Assembly (NCBI GenBank): GCA_046048875.1 | Contig: JBJOFG010000006.1 | Span: 1 to 64,000 of the forward strand | Length of the DNA: 64,000 nucleotides | DNA from: CAIZGX01 sp046048875 | GTDB lineage: Bacteria > Bacteroidota > Bacteroidia > Flavobacteriales_D > Sanyastnellaceae | Direction of reading: 5' to 3' | Part shown: piece after piece, positions 40,916 to 48,842 of the stretch | Numbering within the stretch: the stretch's first letter is position 1 | Layout: the number at the start of each line of letters is the position of its first letter | The notes under the pieces: generated by a model | What the model was told of the DNA's origin: nothing | Databases searched by the model: none | Seen by the model: the letters and a program-made list of their open reading frames with translations, nothing else | Made by a program: the position numbers and the translations under genes

Positions 40916-43168
40916 TTAATCGATAACTACTTCATCACAAAACAACCAACTCGGTTCGCCAACGGCGTCGTGCCATTCCGGACATGGACCGTTGTTTATG
41001 CCAACGACTTTGATATACCGAGCGACTTCAACTTGTCCTATCCCGAAGCTCAATTGATCAATAAGCTCTCCTGATGTTTGCTCTTCAATGTTTGGCTTCA
41101 TGGTAGCAACTTTGTCCCACAGCACCCCGTCGAAACTCGAATAAACTTCAACGGCCTTCGGACGGAAGATCCAAGCGTTTGCATAATGAAACCAACGCGT
41201 AGTCACATGCTCGAACGGCTTCACATCTCCTAAGTCAATCACCACTTCCATGTTCTTGCCCTGAACGCCTTGCCAAATGCCGTCTCTGAAATTCTCGGTG
41301 CCTATTCTTCCGTCTACCAAGGCGTTCTCACCACCGCCCGGATAATACACACTTGGCGTGTACGACAGCGTTACTTTTTTACCTGTTGCGAGGTTTGAAG
41401 TGTACACGCGTGACTCATTGAAAAATCCGGTGCTCCAAGGGAAATAATATTCAAAGTTCAGCGTGGTGTAGCGTTCATTTACAATGATAGGTTTGCTGTA
41501 GGTTTGGCTGGTTTCTTCTTGATTTTTTCTGTAGTTAACAATGACTAAATTGTTCGTACTTGTCACTGCTCGAACTTCAACCTCACCAGTTGGTAATACC
41601 TGAGATCGGAAATTCAAAGGAACATCTGGAAATCCGTATTTAATGTTCAACTGATCCAAGCGTTCGTAGTTTTTTTGAACTCTAGCCGCAAAGGCTTCGT
41701 AATCGCGTTTCTTCGGTGCGGTCCACAACACTTCACTCAACGCCAACAATCGTGGAAACACTTTGCTGTCCACAATTTCTTGCGGTGCTCTTTCCGTCCA
41801 CATATTTCCTTCCGCCCCACGAATGTATTGCGCTTCTTCTGGGGTCAATTCTGCAGGAAGCGGATTGAAGTTATAGACCTTTTCCATATTAATGTTATCG
41901 AGGCCGTAGTCTAAATAACAATGCGAGGTCGGACTCATTACCACGCCGTGCTTTTGCTTTGCAGCAGCAATGCCACCTTCCATGCCTCTCCAACTTTGAA
42001 TCATGGCGTCAGCAGGAATTCCTCCTTCTAAAATTTCATCCCAGCCAATAATCTGTCTTCCTTTTGTATTCAGGTACTTCGCCATTTCTTCAATGAGCCA
42101 CGTTTGCAATTGTGCTTCGTTTTTTAATCCGTAAGCATGAATGCGCTTCTGACATTTATCGCAGTGCTCCCAACGAAACTTCGGCGCTTCGTCTCCACCA
42201 ATGTGAATGTACTTACTTGGGAAAAGCGAGCAGACTTCATCCATCACGTCTTTCAAAAACTGAATGGTGCTGTCGTTTCCTGCGCAGTAAATGTCTTTAA
42301 ATACACCCCATTCCGTTTCAACAGGAATACTCTCTCCGGTGCAACTGAGCCAAGGATAAGCGCTAATGGCAGCAACCGAATGACCGGGCATTTCAATTTC
42401 AGGAATAATGGTTACGTGTCTGGCTTGCGCATACGCAACAATGTCTTTGATCTGCTCTTGGGTGTAATAGCCTTCACTCACGTGATTGCCGAATTTGTCC
42501 ATGCGGTAAGAACCCAAGCGCGTAAGCTCTGGATATTTCTTTATCTCAATGCGCCATCCTTGGTCTTCGGTCAAGTGCCAGTGCAGGACATTCATTTTAT
42601 AAAAAGCTAGTGCGTCTATGTACTTCTTCACCGTAGCAACATCCATGAAATGCCTTCCGCAATCGAGCAACATACCTCTGTGTGGAAAAGCAGGCACATC
42701 TGAAATATCCATACACGGAATTTCAAATGATTTGAACGATGCGTTAGTCGTGTAATACCCAGGAAGCAATTGTTTCAGGGTTTGTGAGCCACGGAAAATG
42801 CCTTCGTTTGTTGCAGAGGTTAATCGAATTTCATTTTCGCGAACGGTTAAGGAATAAGCTTCGGTATTCGAAGGAATGTTTTTCGTGAGTTGAAAAATGA
42901 CTTTTTTGGGTTGACGTTTTTCTGCTCCTTGGTTGGAAACTTCAATAACCAATTCGGGTTCGTTCTCCTTCAACCACGCATTGAAAAGCTCAACTTCCTG
43001 ATTGCATAAGCCTTGAAATTCTGCGCGTGTGCCTGCAGTCCAAAGAAATCCTTTGCCGTGAACATAGGCAATGCTCGTTGGCATGGGAAGAAGGGTTTCC
43101 ACTTGCGCAAACGTTGAAATGCCTTTCAACATAAAAACAACAAGAAGCGTTTTTAAAATGTGTTTCAT
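40916..43168 (-). CDS. Beta-N-acetylhexosaminidase, GH20, secreted
   Basis: 750 residues with a signal peptide (ending GISTFAQ). The N-terminal GH20b domain is followed by the catalytic barrel, with RGMLLDCGRHFMDVATVKKYIDAL in parts, HWHLTEDQGWRIEIKKYPELT in parts, and the catalytic Asp-Glu pair in HIGGDEAPK. A C-terminal part (from about 610) looks like an F5/8 type C or chitobiase-C sugar-binding domain. It releases terminal N-acetylglucosamine or -galactosamine from glycans, likely from chitin or peptidoglycan pieces. It starts 9 bases after rsmE and should be co-transcribed with it. Confidence 0.93.
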   Translation of the reverse strand: MKHILKTLLVVFMLKGISTFAQVETLLPMPTSIAYVHGKGFLWTAGTRAEFQGLCNQEVELFNAWLKENEPELVIEVSNQGAEKRQPKKVIFQLTKNIPSNTEAYSLTVRENEIRLTSATNEGIFRGSQTLKQLLPGYYTTNASFKSFEIPCMDISDVPAFPHRGMLLDCGRHFMDVATVKKYIDALAFYKMNVLHWHLTEDQGWRIEIKKYPELTRLGSYRMDKFGNHVSEGYYTQEQIKDIVAYAQARHVTIIPEIEMPGHSVAAISAYPWLSCTGESIPVETEWGVFKDIYCAGNDSTIQFLKDVMDEVCSLFPSKYIHIGGDEAPKFRWEHCDKCQKRIHAYGLKNEAQLQTWLIEEMAKYLNTKGRQIIGWDEILEGGIPADAMIQSWRGMEGGIAAAKQKHGVVMSPTSHCYLDYGLDNINMEKVYNFNPLPAELTPEEAQYIRGAEGNMWTERAPQEIVDSKVFPRLLALSEVLWTAPKKRDYEAFAARVQKNYERLDQLNIKYGFPDVPLNFRSQVLPTGEVEVRAVTSTNNLVIVNYRKNQEETSQTYSKPIIVNERYTTLNFEYYFPWSTGFFNESRVYTSNLATGKKVTLSYTPSVYYPGGGENALVDGRIGTENFRDGIWQGVQGKNMEVVIDLGDVKPFEHVTTRWFHYANAWIFRPKAVEVYSSFDGVLWDKVATMKPNIEEQTSGELIDQLSFGIGQVEVARYIKVVGINNGPCPEWHDAVGEPSWLFCDEVVID

Positions 43169-43177
43169 AAAAGAAGT

Positions 43178-43861
43178 TTATCGTTCGAAATATTCATGCG
43201 CTGCAATCAATGCTTTCAATGCAGCGGTTTCAGTTCTTAATCTATTCGCGCCCAAAGACAGCGCAGGTTCTTGATTCGCAAGTGCTATTTCATTCTTCGA
43301 AAAGTCTCCTTCCGGACCAATGAAAAGTGAAAGCTCTGTGTGCTTTTCTTTCCACGTTGAAAGTTGAATTTTCTCTCCGTCTTCGCAATGCGCCAATAAC
43401 TTTTTGCCCGGTGCTTGCTTCCACGCTTCGTTAAATTTTATGTCGAAATTCAATTGCGGAAGAGTGAACTGCATGCTTTGTTTCAATGCTGAAACTGCAA
43501 CACGTTCTATTCGCTCGGGTTTCATGCGAACGCGTTCTGAGTGCTCGCAAACTAAAAAAGTTATGCTTCGAATGCCAATCTCAACGGCCTTTTCCACAAA
43601 CCATTCAATGCGATCGGCATTCTTGGTAGGGGCTACAAAAAGGTGTAAATGAGGATTCGTATCTTCAATGGTTTCTCTTGAAAGGGTTGTCAGCGTGCAA
43701 TACTTGTCGACCTTGTCTAGAGCGGCTTCTATGCGTTCGCTCTTGCCATTGGTGAAGGTCAATTTCTCACCTTCGTGTAGGCGCAAAACTTTAATGTGAC
43801 GGCTTTCTTCTTCGTTCAATTTCCAACTGCCGTCGGGTATTTCAGGTGAAAAGAATAACAT
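43178..43861 (-). CDS. rsmE: 16S rRNA (uracil1498-N3)-methyltransferase
   Basis: 227 residues, SPOUT-fold family. The N-terminal PUA-like part has ESRHIKVLRLHEGEKLTFTNG in parts; the knot region has LFIGPEGDFSKNEIALA, and LGANRLRTETAALKALIA in parts closes the SAM site. It methylates U1498 of 16S rRNA. The start ATG at 43861 lies 63 bases from the divergent aminotransferase. The GH20 gene follows on the same strand, an unrelated function sharing the message. Confidence 0.94.
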   Translation of the reverse strand: MLFFSPEIPDGSWKLNEEESRHIKVLRLHEGEKLTFTNGKSERIEAALDKVDKYCTLTTLSRETIEDTNPHLHLFVAPTKNADRIEWFVEKAVEIGIRSITFLVCEHSERVRMKPERIERVAVSALKQSMQFTLPQLNFDIKFNEAWKQAPGKKLLAHCEDGEKIQLSTWKEKHTELSLFIGPEGDFSKNEIALANQEPALSLGANRLRTETAALKALIAAHEYFER

Positions 43862-43897
43862 TGGAGCAAGTTAAGAAGGAAGCCGACAGGAATTGAC

Positions 43898-43905
43898 TAA
43901 TTTTG
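43898..43905 (+). promoter_or_regulatory. Predicted -7 box of the aminotransferase gene
   Basis: TAATTTTG fits TAnnTTTG and lies 19 bases before the ATG at 43925. No convincing -33 TTG at the standard distance. Confidence 0.45.
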
Positions 43906-43924
43906 CCGAGCAAATTTTATTTAT

Positions 43925-45124
43925 ATGCCAAACATTTCATCGAAGGCGGTAGCCATGCCATCTTCACCCATTCGTAAGCTGGTTCCATTTTCAGAAGCTG
44001 CAAAGGCTGCTGGTAAAACTGTTTATCACTTGAACATTGGTCAGCCCGATATTGAAACGCCCGAAGTTGTTCGCGAGAAGATGAAGTCGCTCGACATTAA
44101 AGTGATCGAGTACAGCAATTCAGATGGAATTGGTTCGTATAAAAAAGGACTAACAGGTTATTACGCTTCGAAGGATATTGCGTTAACTCCGCAGCAACTG
44201 ATGATCACCACAGGTGGCTCAGAGGCATTGATTTTTACGTTCATGACGTGCATGAACTCTGGAGACGAAGTCATTATTCCAGAGCCGTTCTACGCGAACT
44301 ACAACGGCTTCGCAGTAATGGCTGGCGTGAATGTGGTTCCTGTTACTTCATACATTGAAACAGGATTTGCATTGCCTCCGATTTCAGCATTCGAAGAAAA
44401 AATTACACCGAAGACAAAGGCTATCTTGATTTGTAATCCGGGTAATCCAACTGGATATTTATATTCAAAGGAAGAGTTGGAACAATTGCGTGACTTAGTG
44501 ATTAAACACGACTTGTTCTTGATTGCAGATGAGGTGTACAGAGAGTTTATGTACGACGGAGCTGTTCCATATTCAGTTATGAATTTGGAAGGATTAGACA
44601 ATCACGCGATAATGATCGATAGCGTGAGTAAGCGTTACAGCATGTGCGGTGCGCGCATTGGTGCATTGGTTACTCGTAACGCAGATGTTATGGCCATGGC
44701 CATGAAATTTGCGCAAGCAAGACTTTCTCCGCCAACCTTCGGACAGATTGCTTCTGAAGCGGCGTTGGATACTCCGCAAGAATATTTCGATGGCGTAGTT
44801 GCCGAGTATGTGAAGCGCAGAGATATTTTGGTAAACGGATTGAACGCCATTTCAGGCGTTATGTGTCCAAATCCGAAGGGAGCGTTTTATTGCATCGCAC
44901 GTCTTCCGATTGACAATGCAGATAAATTCTGCCAGTGGATGTTGGAAGAGTTTGAATACAACAACCAAACAGTGATGATGGCTCCAGCAACTGGATTCTA
45001 CGCTACACCTGGTGCAGGAACGAACGAAGTGCGTTTGGCTTATGTGTTGAACGAAGATGCACTTCGCAATGCAGTGGAATGTTTGAAAGTTGCTTTGGAA
45101 GTTTATCCAGGAAGAACGCATTAA
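43925..45124 (+). CDS. PLP-dependent class I aminotransferase (aspartate aminotransferase type)
   Basis: 399 residues, fold-type I. The N-terminal VYHLNIGQPDIETPEVV, the TGGSEALIFTF turn, ICNPGNPTGYLYS, ADEVYREFMYDG, and the PLP-lysine motif SVSKRYSMCGARIG are all present, and the C-terminal Arg lies in NEVRLAYVLN. Family I-gamma members of this kind use aspartate or related amino acids. Bacteroidete homologues are usually called aspartate aminotransferase; substrate is not proven. It is followed 32 bases later by a lipoprotein gene. Confidence 0.92.
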   Translation: MPNISSKAVAMPSSPIRKLVPFSEAAKAAGKTVYHLNIGQPDIETPEVVREKMKSLDIKVIEYSNSDGIGSYKKGLTGYYASKDIALTPQQLMITTGGSEALIFTFMTCMNSGDEVIIPEPFYANYNGFAVMAGVNVVPVTSYIETGFALPPISAFEEKITPKTKAILICNPGNPTGYLYSKEELEQLRDLVIKHDLFLIADEVYREFMYDGAVPYSVMNLEGLDNHAIMIDSVSKRYSMCGARIGALVTRNADVMAMAMKFAQARLSPPTFGQIASEAALDTPQEYFDGVVAEYVKRRDILVNGLNAISGVMCPNPKGAFYCIARLPIDNADKFCQWMLEEFEYNNQTVMMAPATGFYATPGAGTNEVRLAYVLNEDALRNAVECLKVALEVYPGRTH

Positions 45125-45156
45125 GTTTTTGATTAAATTCGATAAAACATATTTTC

Positions 45157-45840
45157 ATGAAAAAAGGAATTTGGATTTTGTCGGTGATTATTTCAGCAGC
45201 GCTTTTCTCTTGCACAGGAGAATCTGCGGGTGATGTGAATCAAGATCGCATCTACACCGAATACGAGCAGTTTTACAATTCGAACACAGGAACGACTACC
45301 GTTATTGCGAGATTCAGATTTGGCGGTGCACTTGGAACGATTCTCGAATTGGATTCAACAGACAATGTGAAATTCAACGGAGATGATTTGCCATACAGTA
45401 TTTTCTGGGGAGCGCATGTGAAAGAGTATGTGGGAAATATTGCGCCAGGTACTTTCGTTTACACGAACCTCGACGGTAACGTGTTTACGAATACAGTTCC
45501 GGCTTTTGAAACCATTGACTTCCCTTCGAATTTTACGGAGTTGAGTCGTTCAACGCCATATGATTTTCAATGGACAGGAACTGCGTTAGGACAAAATCAA
45601 GAGGTCGGCGTATTCGTTGGTTCATGGGCTTGGGGCGACGATACTTGGAACTTCACCAATAGTGTTGGAGCTACCAACATGGTTTTTGGAATTAACTCGC
45701 TTTCGAATTTGCCTTTAGGAACTTCAACAGTTTATTTAGATCGTACAACAAGAAAGACCAATATCCAAGGTACTTCTAGAGGTGGTGTTATTAAAGGGAA
45801 GTTCAGAGCACCCAACAGGGTGATCAATGTGATTGATTAA
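45157..45840 (+). CDS. Lipoprotein of unknown function
   Basis: 227 residues with a lipoprotein signal (ISAALFSCTGE). The mature part is beta-rich, with FRFGGALGTILELDS, IFWGAHVKEYVGN and VYLDRTTRKTNIQGTSRGGVIKGKF in parts, suggesting a beta-sandwich. No family is recognised. It is probably attached to the outer membrane. A strong bidirectional terminator follows, shared with the PorE-like gene. Confidence 0.78.
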   Translation: MKKGIWILSVIISAALFSCTGESAGDVNQDRIYTEYEQFYNSNTGTTTVIARFRFGGALGTILELDSTDNVKFNGDDLPYSIFWGAHVKEYVGNIAPGTFVYTNLDGNVFTNTVPAFETIDFPSNFTELSRSTPYDFQWTGTALGQNQEVGVFVGSWAWGDDTWNFTNSVGATNMVFGINSLSNLPLGTSTVYLDRTTRKTNIQGTSRGGVIKGKFRAPNRVINVID

Positions 45841-45858
45841 TTCGAAAAGAAACTTTAT

Positions 45859-45890
45859 AAAAAAAGGTGTTCATTTCGAACACCTTTTTT
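45859..45890. terminator. Bidirectional intrinsic terminator
   Basis: GGTGTTC and GAACACC around a 5-base loop (45866-45884) with A-run and T-run flanks, between two convergent genes. Confidence 0.92.
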
Positions 45891-45893
45891 GTT

Positions 45894-47870
45894 TTAAAGA
45901 ACTCTAAATACCGTTCTTCTGTTCTTGGCTTTTCCTTCCGGAGTGGCATTCGATTCAAGCGGTTGGGTTTCGCCATAACCTTCCGATTCAATACGGTTGC
46001 TCGCAATGCCTTTCGATTCCAAATATGTTTTCACACTTAAGGCACGAGCTTTCGAAAGTTTCAAGTTCGCAGCCTCGTCGCCGTCGCTGTCGGTATGACC
46101 TTCAATGCGAATGCGCATGCCTTCATTCTTCACGAGCAGCTCTATAAGTTTCGCCAATTCAACATACGATTCGGTTTCTAAATTCGAGCTATTAGTTTTG
46201 AAGAAAATGTTTTCCAAAACGATTGTTGCACCTGAATCCATTTTCTGAAGCGGTGCGTCTTTTCTATACGGACGAGAAGGAGTGAAGTCGCGCAGCGAGA
46301 AGTTCGAAGAGTAGAAGAGGTAGTTGTTCGCGCTTACGTTCAACGCATAGTCGTTTCCTGCAGGAAGACATACCAAGAAATAACCGTCGCGACTTTTGTT
46401 CGAATATGTTTCAGCAACAATTTCTCCGTTGCTCAAATTCAGCAATTGCAATTTACCTTCTAGCGGCGCATTGGTTTTGCTGTCGTACACGAATCCTTCC
46501 ACATAACTCACATAGCGAGGTCTTACGTTTTCAGGAAGTTCGAAAGAGTACAGATCTAATCCGCCTTTTCCGCCTTCTCGGTTACTGGCCATTAAGGCAA
46601 TGTCGCCCTGTGCAGTAACTTGAATGGAGTTTTCATTCGCAGCCGTATTGATCGGATATCCCAAATTCACAGGCTTGCTCCAAGTTCCATCTTGTTGTAA
46701 GCGGCTTACAAAAATATCTAGTCCGCCCATGCCCGGATGTCCGTCTGAAGAGAAGTACAACGTTTGTCCATCTGGATGAACGAACACACTTTCCTCTCTT
46801 CCTTTGGTGTTAATGAATCCAGGAACTTTCGCGGGTTCACTCCAAACACCTTCTTCGTTTATTTGACTGAAATAAATATTCGGGTCTTCCACTGCGCCGC
46901 CTTTTACTTTCTTTCCACGAATAAAATAAAGCGTTGCGCCATCGGCAGTTAAGCTGGGTTGTGTTTCCCAATAACTGGAATTGATTCCTGCTCCGAAATT
47001 TTCTGCGGGTGTCCATCCACTTGCTGTTCTCATGGAAAAGAATAAATCGCAACTGCCCAATCCACTGCGCGTTTCGCCGTATTCGTACCCTGGAATTTCA
47101 CAAGCGGTGAACACTATTATTTGTCCATCGGCACTGAGTGTTGGCGCACCCTCATTGTACAGCGTGTTGATCGATTTTACCGGAACAGATACTGTCCAAC
47201 CTTCATTAAAATTTTTCGTTTCTGTTCTTTCGGTCATGAAGAAGTCTTCGTGAGAACCTTCGAAGGCACGTTTGTCTTTAAGAAGACGCGTGAAGAGTAA
47301 AGTCTTGGTGTCTGCGGTAATGCAAGGGAAATACTCGTCGTTTTCGGTGTTGATTTTATCTCCAAGATTGAGAGGGTTGAAGGGCACGGGATACTTCATG
47401 CTTTGCTTCGCGAACACACAACTTTCCAAAATGAGTTGTGCGCGGTAATGTACGTTCGGATTGGCTTTTGGCATTTTGGTGTAAGTGGTTATGGCTTGCT
47501 CTGCCTTGTCGTATTCCGCCAAGCTGAAATAGCATTCGCCCAACATATAATACCCCATGGGGAAAATGGAAGCGTTAATCGCAAGTCCTTTTTCAAGAGG
47601 AGCAATTGCCTTTTGCATTTCGTTTTGCTCGGCGAAGATTTGTCCCATTAGGAAGTACGCTTCTGCGAATTGATCTTCGCTCTGAAGAAGGTCTTCCAGA
47701 ATGACTAATGCTAAACTGTTGTTGTACTGTCCGTATGCCGTAATGGCTTCTTCATATTTCGAAATGGCGCGCTTGTTCTTAATGCTGTATTCCTTGTGCG
47801 GTTGGGCCAAGCACGAATTCAACATGAATAGGAAGGTTAGTGAAACAAGCGAAGTAATAATTCTATTCAT
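45894..47870 (-). CDS. PorE-like OmpA family lipoprotein (TPR, PD40 propeller, CRD, OmpA)
   Basis: 658 residues with a lipoprotein-like signal (LFMLNSCLAQ). Domains in order: TPR repeats (about 28-150), a PD40-type beta propeller (about 170-430, repeats such as GAPTLSADGQIIVFTAC and ESVFVHPDGQTLYFSSDGHPGMGGLD in parts), a carboxypeptidase-regulatory-like domain (about 445-530), and an OmpA peptidoglycan-binding domain (IRIEGHTDSDGDEAANLKLSKARA in parts, then RIESEGYGETQPLE). This layout is that of PorE, a T9SS component of P. gingivalis, but paralogues with other roles exist. It would tie the outer membrane to peptidoglycan. Confidence 0.85.
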   Translation of the reverse strand: MNRIITSLVSLTFLFMLNSCLAQPHKEYSIKNKRAISKYEEAITAYGQYNNSLALVILEDLLQSEDQFAEAYFLMGQIFAEQNEMQKAIAPLEKGLAINASIFPMGYYMLGECYFSLAEYDKAEQAITTYTKMPKANPNVHYRAQLILESCVFAKQSMKYPVPFNPLNLGDKINTENDEYFPCITADTKTLLFTRLLKDKRAFEGSHEDFFMTERTETKNFNEGWTVSVPVKSINTLYNEGAPTLSADGQIIVFTACEIPGYEYGETRSGLGSCDLFFSMRTASGWTPAENFGAGINSSYWETQPSLTADGATLYFIRGKKVKGGAVEDPNIYFSQINEEGVWSEPAKVPGFINTKGREESVFVHPDGQTLYFSSDGHPGMGGLDIFVSRLQQDGTWSKPVNLGYPINTAANENSIQVTAQGDIALMASNREGGKGGLDLYSFELPENVRPRYVSYVEGFVYDSKTNAPLEGKLQLLNLSNGEIVAETYSNKSRDGYFLVCLPAGNDYALNVSANNYLFYSSNFSLRDFTPSRPYRKDAPLQKMDSGATIVLENIFFKTNSSNLETESYVELAKLIELLVKNEGMRIRIEGHTDSDGDEAANLKLSKARALSVKTYLESKGIASNRIESEGYGETQPLESNATPEGKAKNRRTVFRVL

Positions 47871-47942
47871 AATCGTTTTAAGCGTTCTGTTCGTTGTTAC
47901 GAAATTCTTTGAATTAATGGGTTAACCGCAACGGTATCGAAT

Positions 47943-47950
47943 TATTTTTG
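47943..47950 (+). promoter_or_regulatory. Predicted -7 box of the YfcE-type phosphodiesterase gene
   Basis: TATTTTTG fits TAnnTTTG and ends 4 bases before the ATG at 47955, so the message would start at or next to the start codon. Confidence 0.45.
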
Positions 47951-47954
47951 AACA

Positions 47955-48473
47955 ATGCAAATTGTTTTACTTTCCGACACGCACGGCTATTTCGATGACC
48001 GATTACAAGAACACTGCCGAAATGCTGACGAGATTTGGCATGCGGGTGATATTGGTTCGGAAGAGATCGTGACGCAATTGGAATCCATGGGGAAGGTCAC
48101 ACGAATTGTCTATGGAAATATCGACGATGCGCGCGTTCGTTCCATGACGAAAGAAGACTTGATTTTCGAAGTGGACGGGGTGCGTGTTTTCATGACTCAC
48201 ATTGGTGGAAGGCCGCCGTCTTATCCCGCGCGTGTTTCGAAAATAATTCAAGAAGAGAAAATAGATGTCTTTATTTGCGGACACTCTCACATTTGTTTAG
48301 CAGGAAAAAATCAGAAGCAAGGAAATCTTCATTTGAATCCTGGAGCCGCTGGTAGGCATGGCTTTCACAAGGTGCGCACCCTCATGCGTTTTCAAATTCA
48401 AAAAGGAAAAATCACGAATTTGGAAGTGGTGGAATTGGGTCCGCGCGCCGTTAGAATCTCTGAAGAGATTTAA
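47955..48473 (+). CDS. YfcE/MJ0936-type metallophosphodiesterase
   Basis: 172 residues. Calcineurin-like motifs in order: LLSDTHGYF (D-x-H), HAGDIGSEE, VYGNIDDARVR, THIGG, and CGHSHICLA, with NPGAAGRHG near the end. The GN[IH]D form with Ile in place of His is common in this single-domain branch. These are cytoplasmic enzymes active on phosphodiesters in vitro; the physiological substrate is unknown. Its TAA interlocks with the stop of the convergent ftsB/divIC-like gene. Confidence 0.9.
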   Translation: MQIVLLSDTHGYFDDRLQEHCRNADEIWHAGDIGSEEIVTQLESMGKVTRIVYGNIDDARVRSMTKEDLIFEVDGVRVFMTHIGGRPPSYPARVSKIIQEEKIDVFICGHSHICLAGKNQKQGNLHLNPGAAGRHGFHKVRTLMRFQIQKGKITNLEVVELGPRAVRISEEI

Positions 48474-48760
48474 TTTTTTATTTTGAAGACGTACACGTCT
48501 TCGTTCGGCTTTTTCATGAAATATTCTTCACGTGCTAATTTTTCTAATTCGAAATTCTTCGCATTGATGGCTTGAAGCTGTTCTTTTGCGCGTTGATTTT
48601 CTTTTTCAACCTGAACCGCTTGATCTCGGAGTTTGTGCAGTTCCCAACGAGAAGCTATGATGAAGGGTATATCGATATTATTAATGAAAAGATTGTAGAC
48701 CACGAATAGCGCAAGCGTGAGCAAATAGCGGTTTTTGAAGACGAGCAATATCTTTTTCAT
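48470..48760 (-). CDS. FtsB/DivIC-like septum protein
   Basis: 96 residues. A short basic N-terminus, one membrane segment (YLLTLALFVVYNLFI), then a coiled coil (LHKLRDQAVQVEKENQRAKEQL in parts), and the family's end motif LEKLAREEYFMKKPNEDVYV in parts. Such bitopic proteins join FtsL and FtsQ in the divisome. The gene is monocistronic; a spacer of 82 bases separates it from the divergent mutS2. Confidence 0.88.
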   Translation of the reverse strand: MKKILLVFKNRYLLTLALFVVYNLFINNIDIPFIIASRWELHKLRDQAVQVEKENQRAKEQLQAINAKNFELEKLAREEYFMKKPNEDVYVFKIKN

Positions 48761-48842
48761 ACTTCGAATATCGGAATTTTGTTCGAATCATTATCGCCTG
48801 AATCGGTATGTTTCACACAGGACGGTGTTATTTTAGCCGCCC

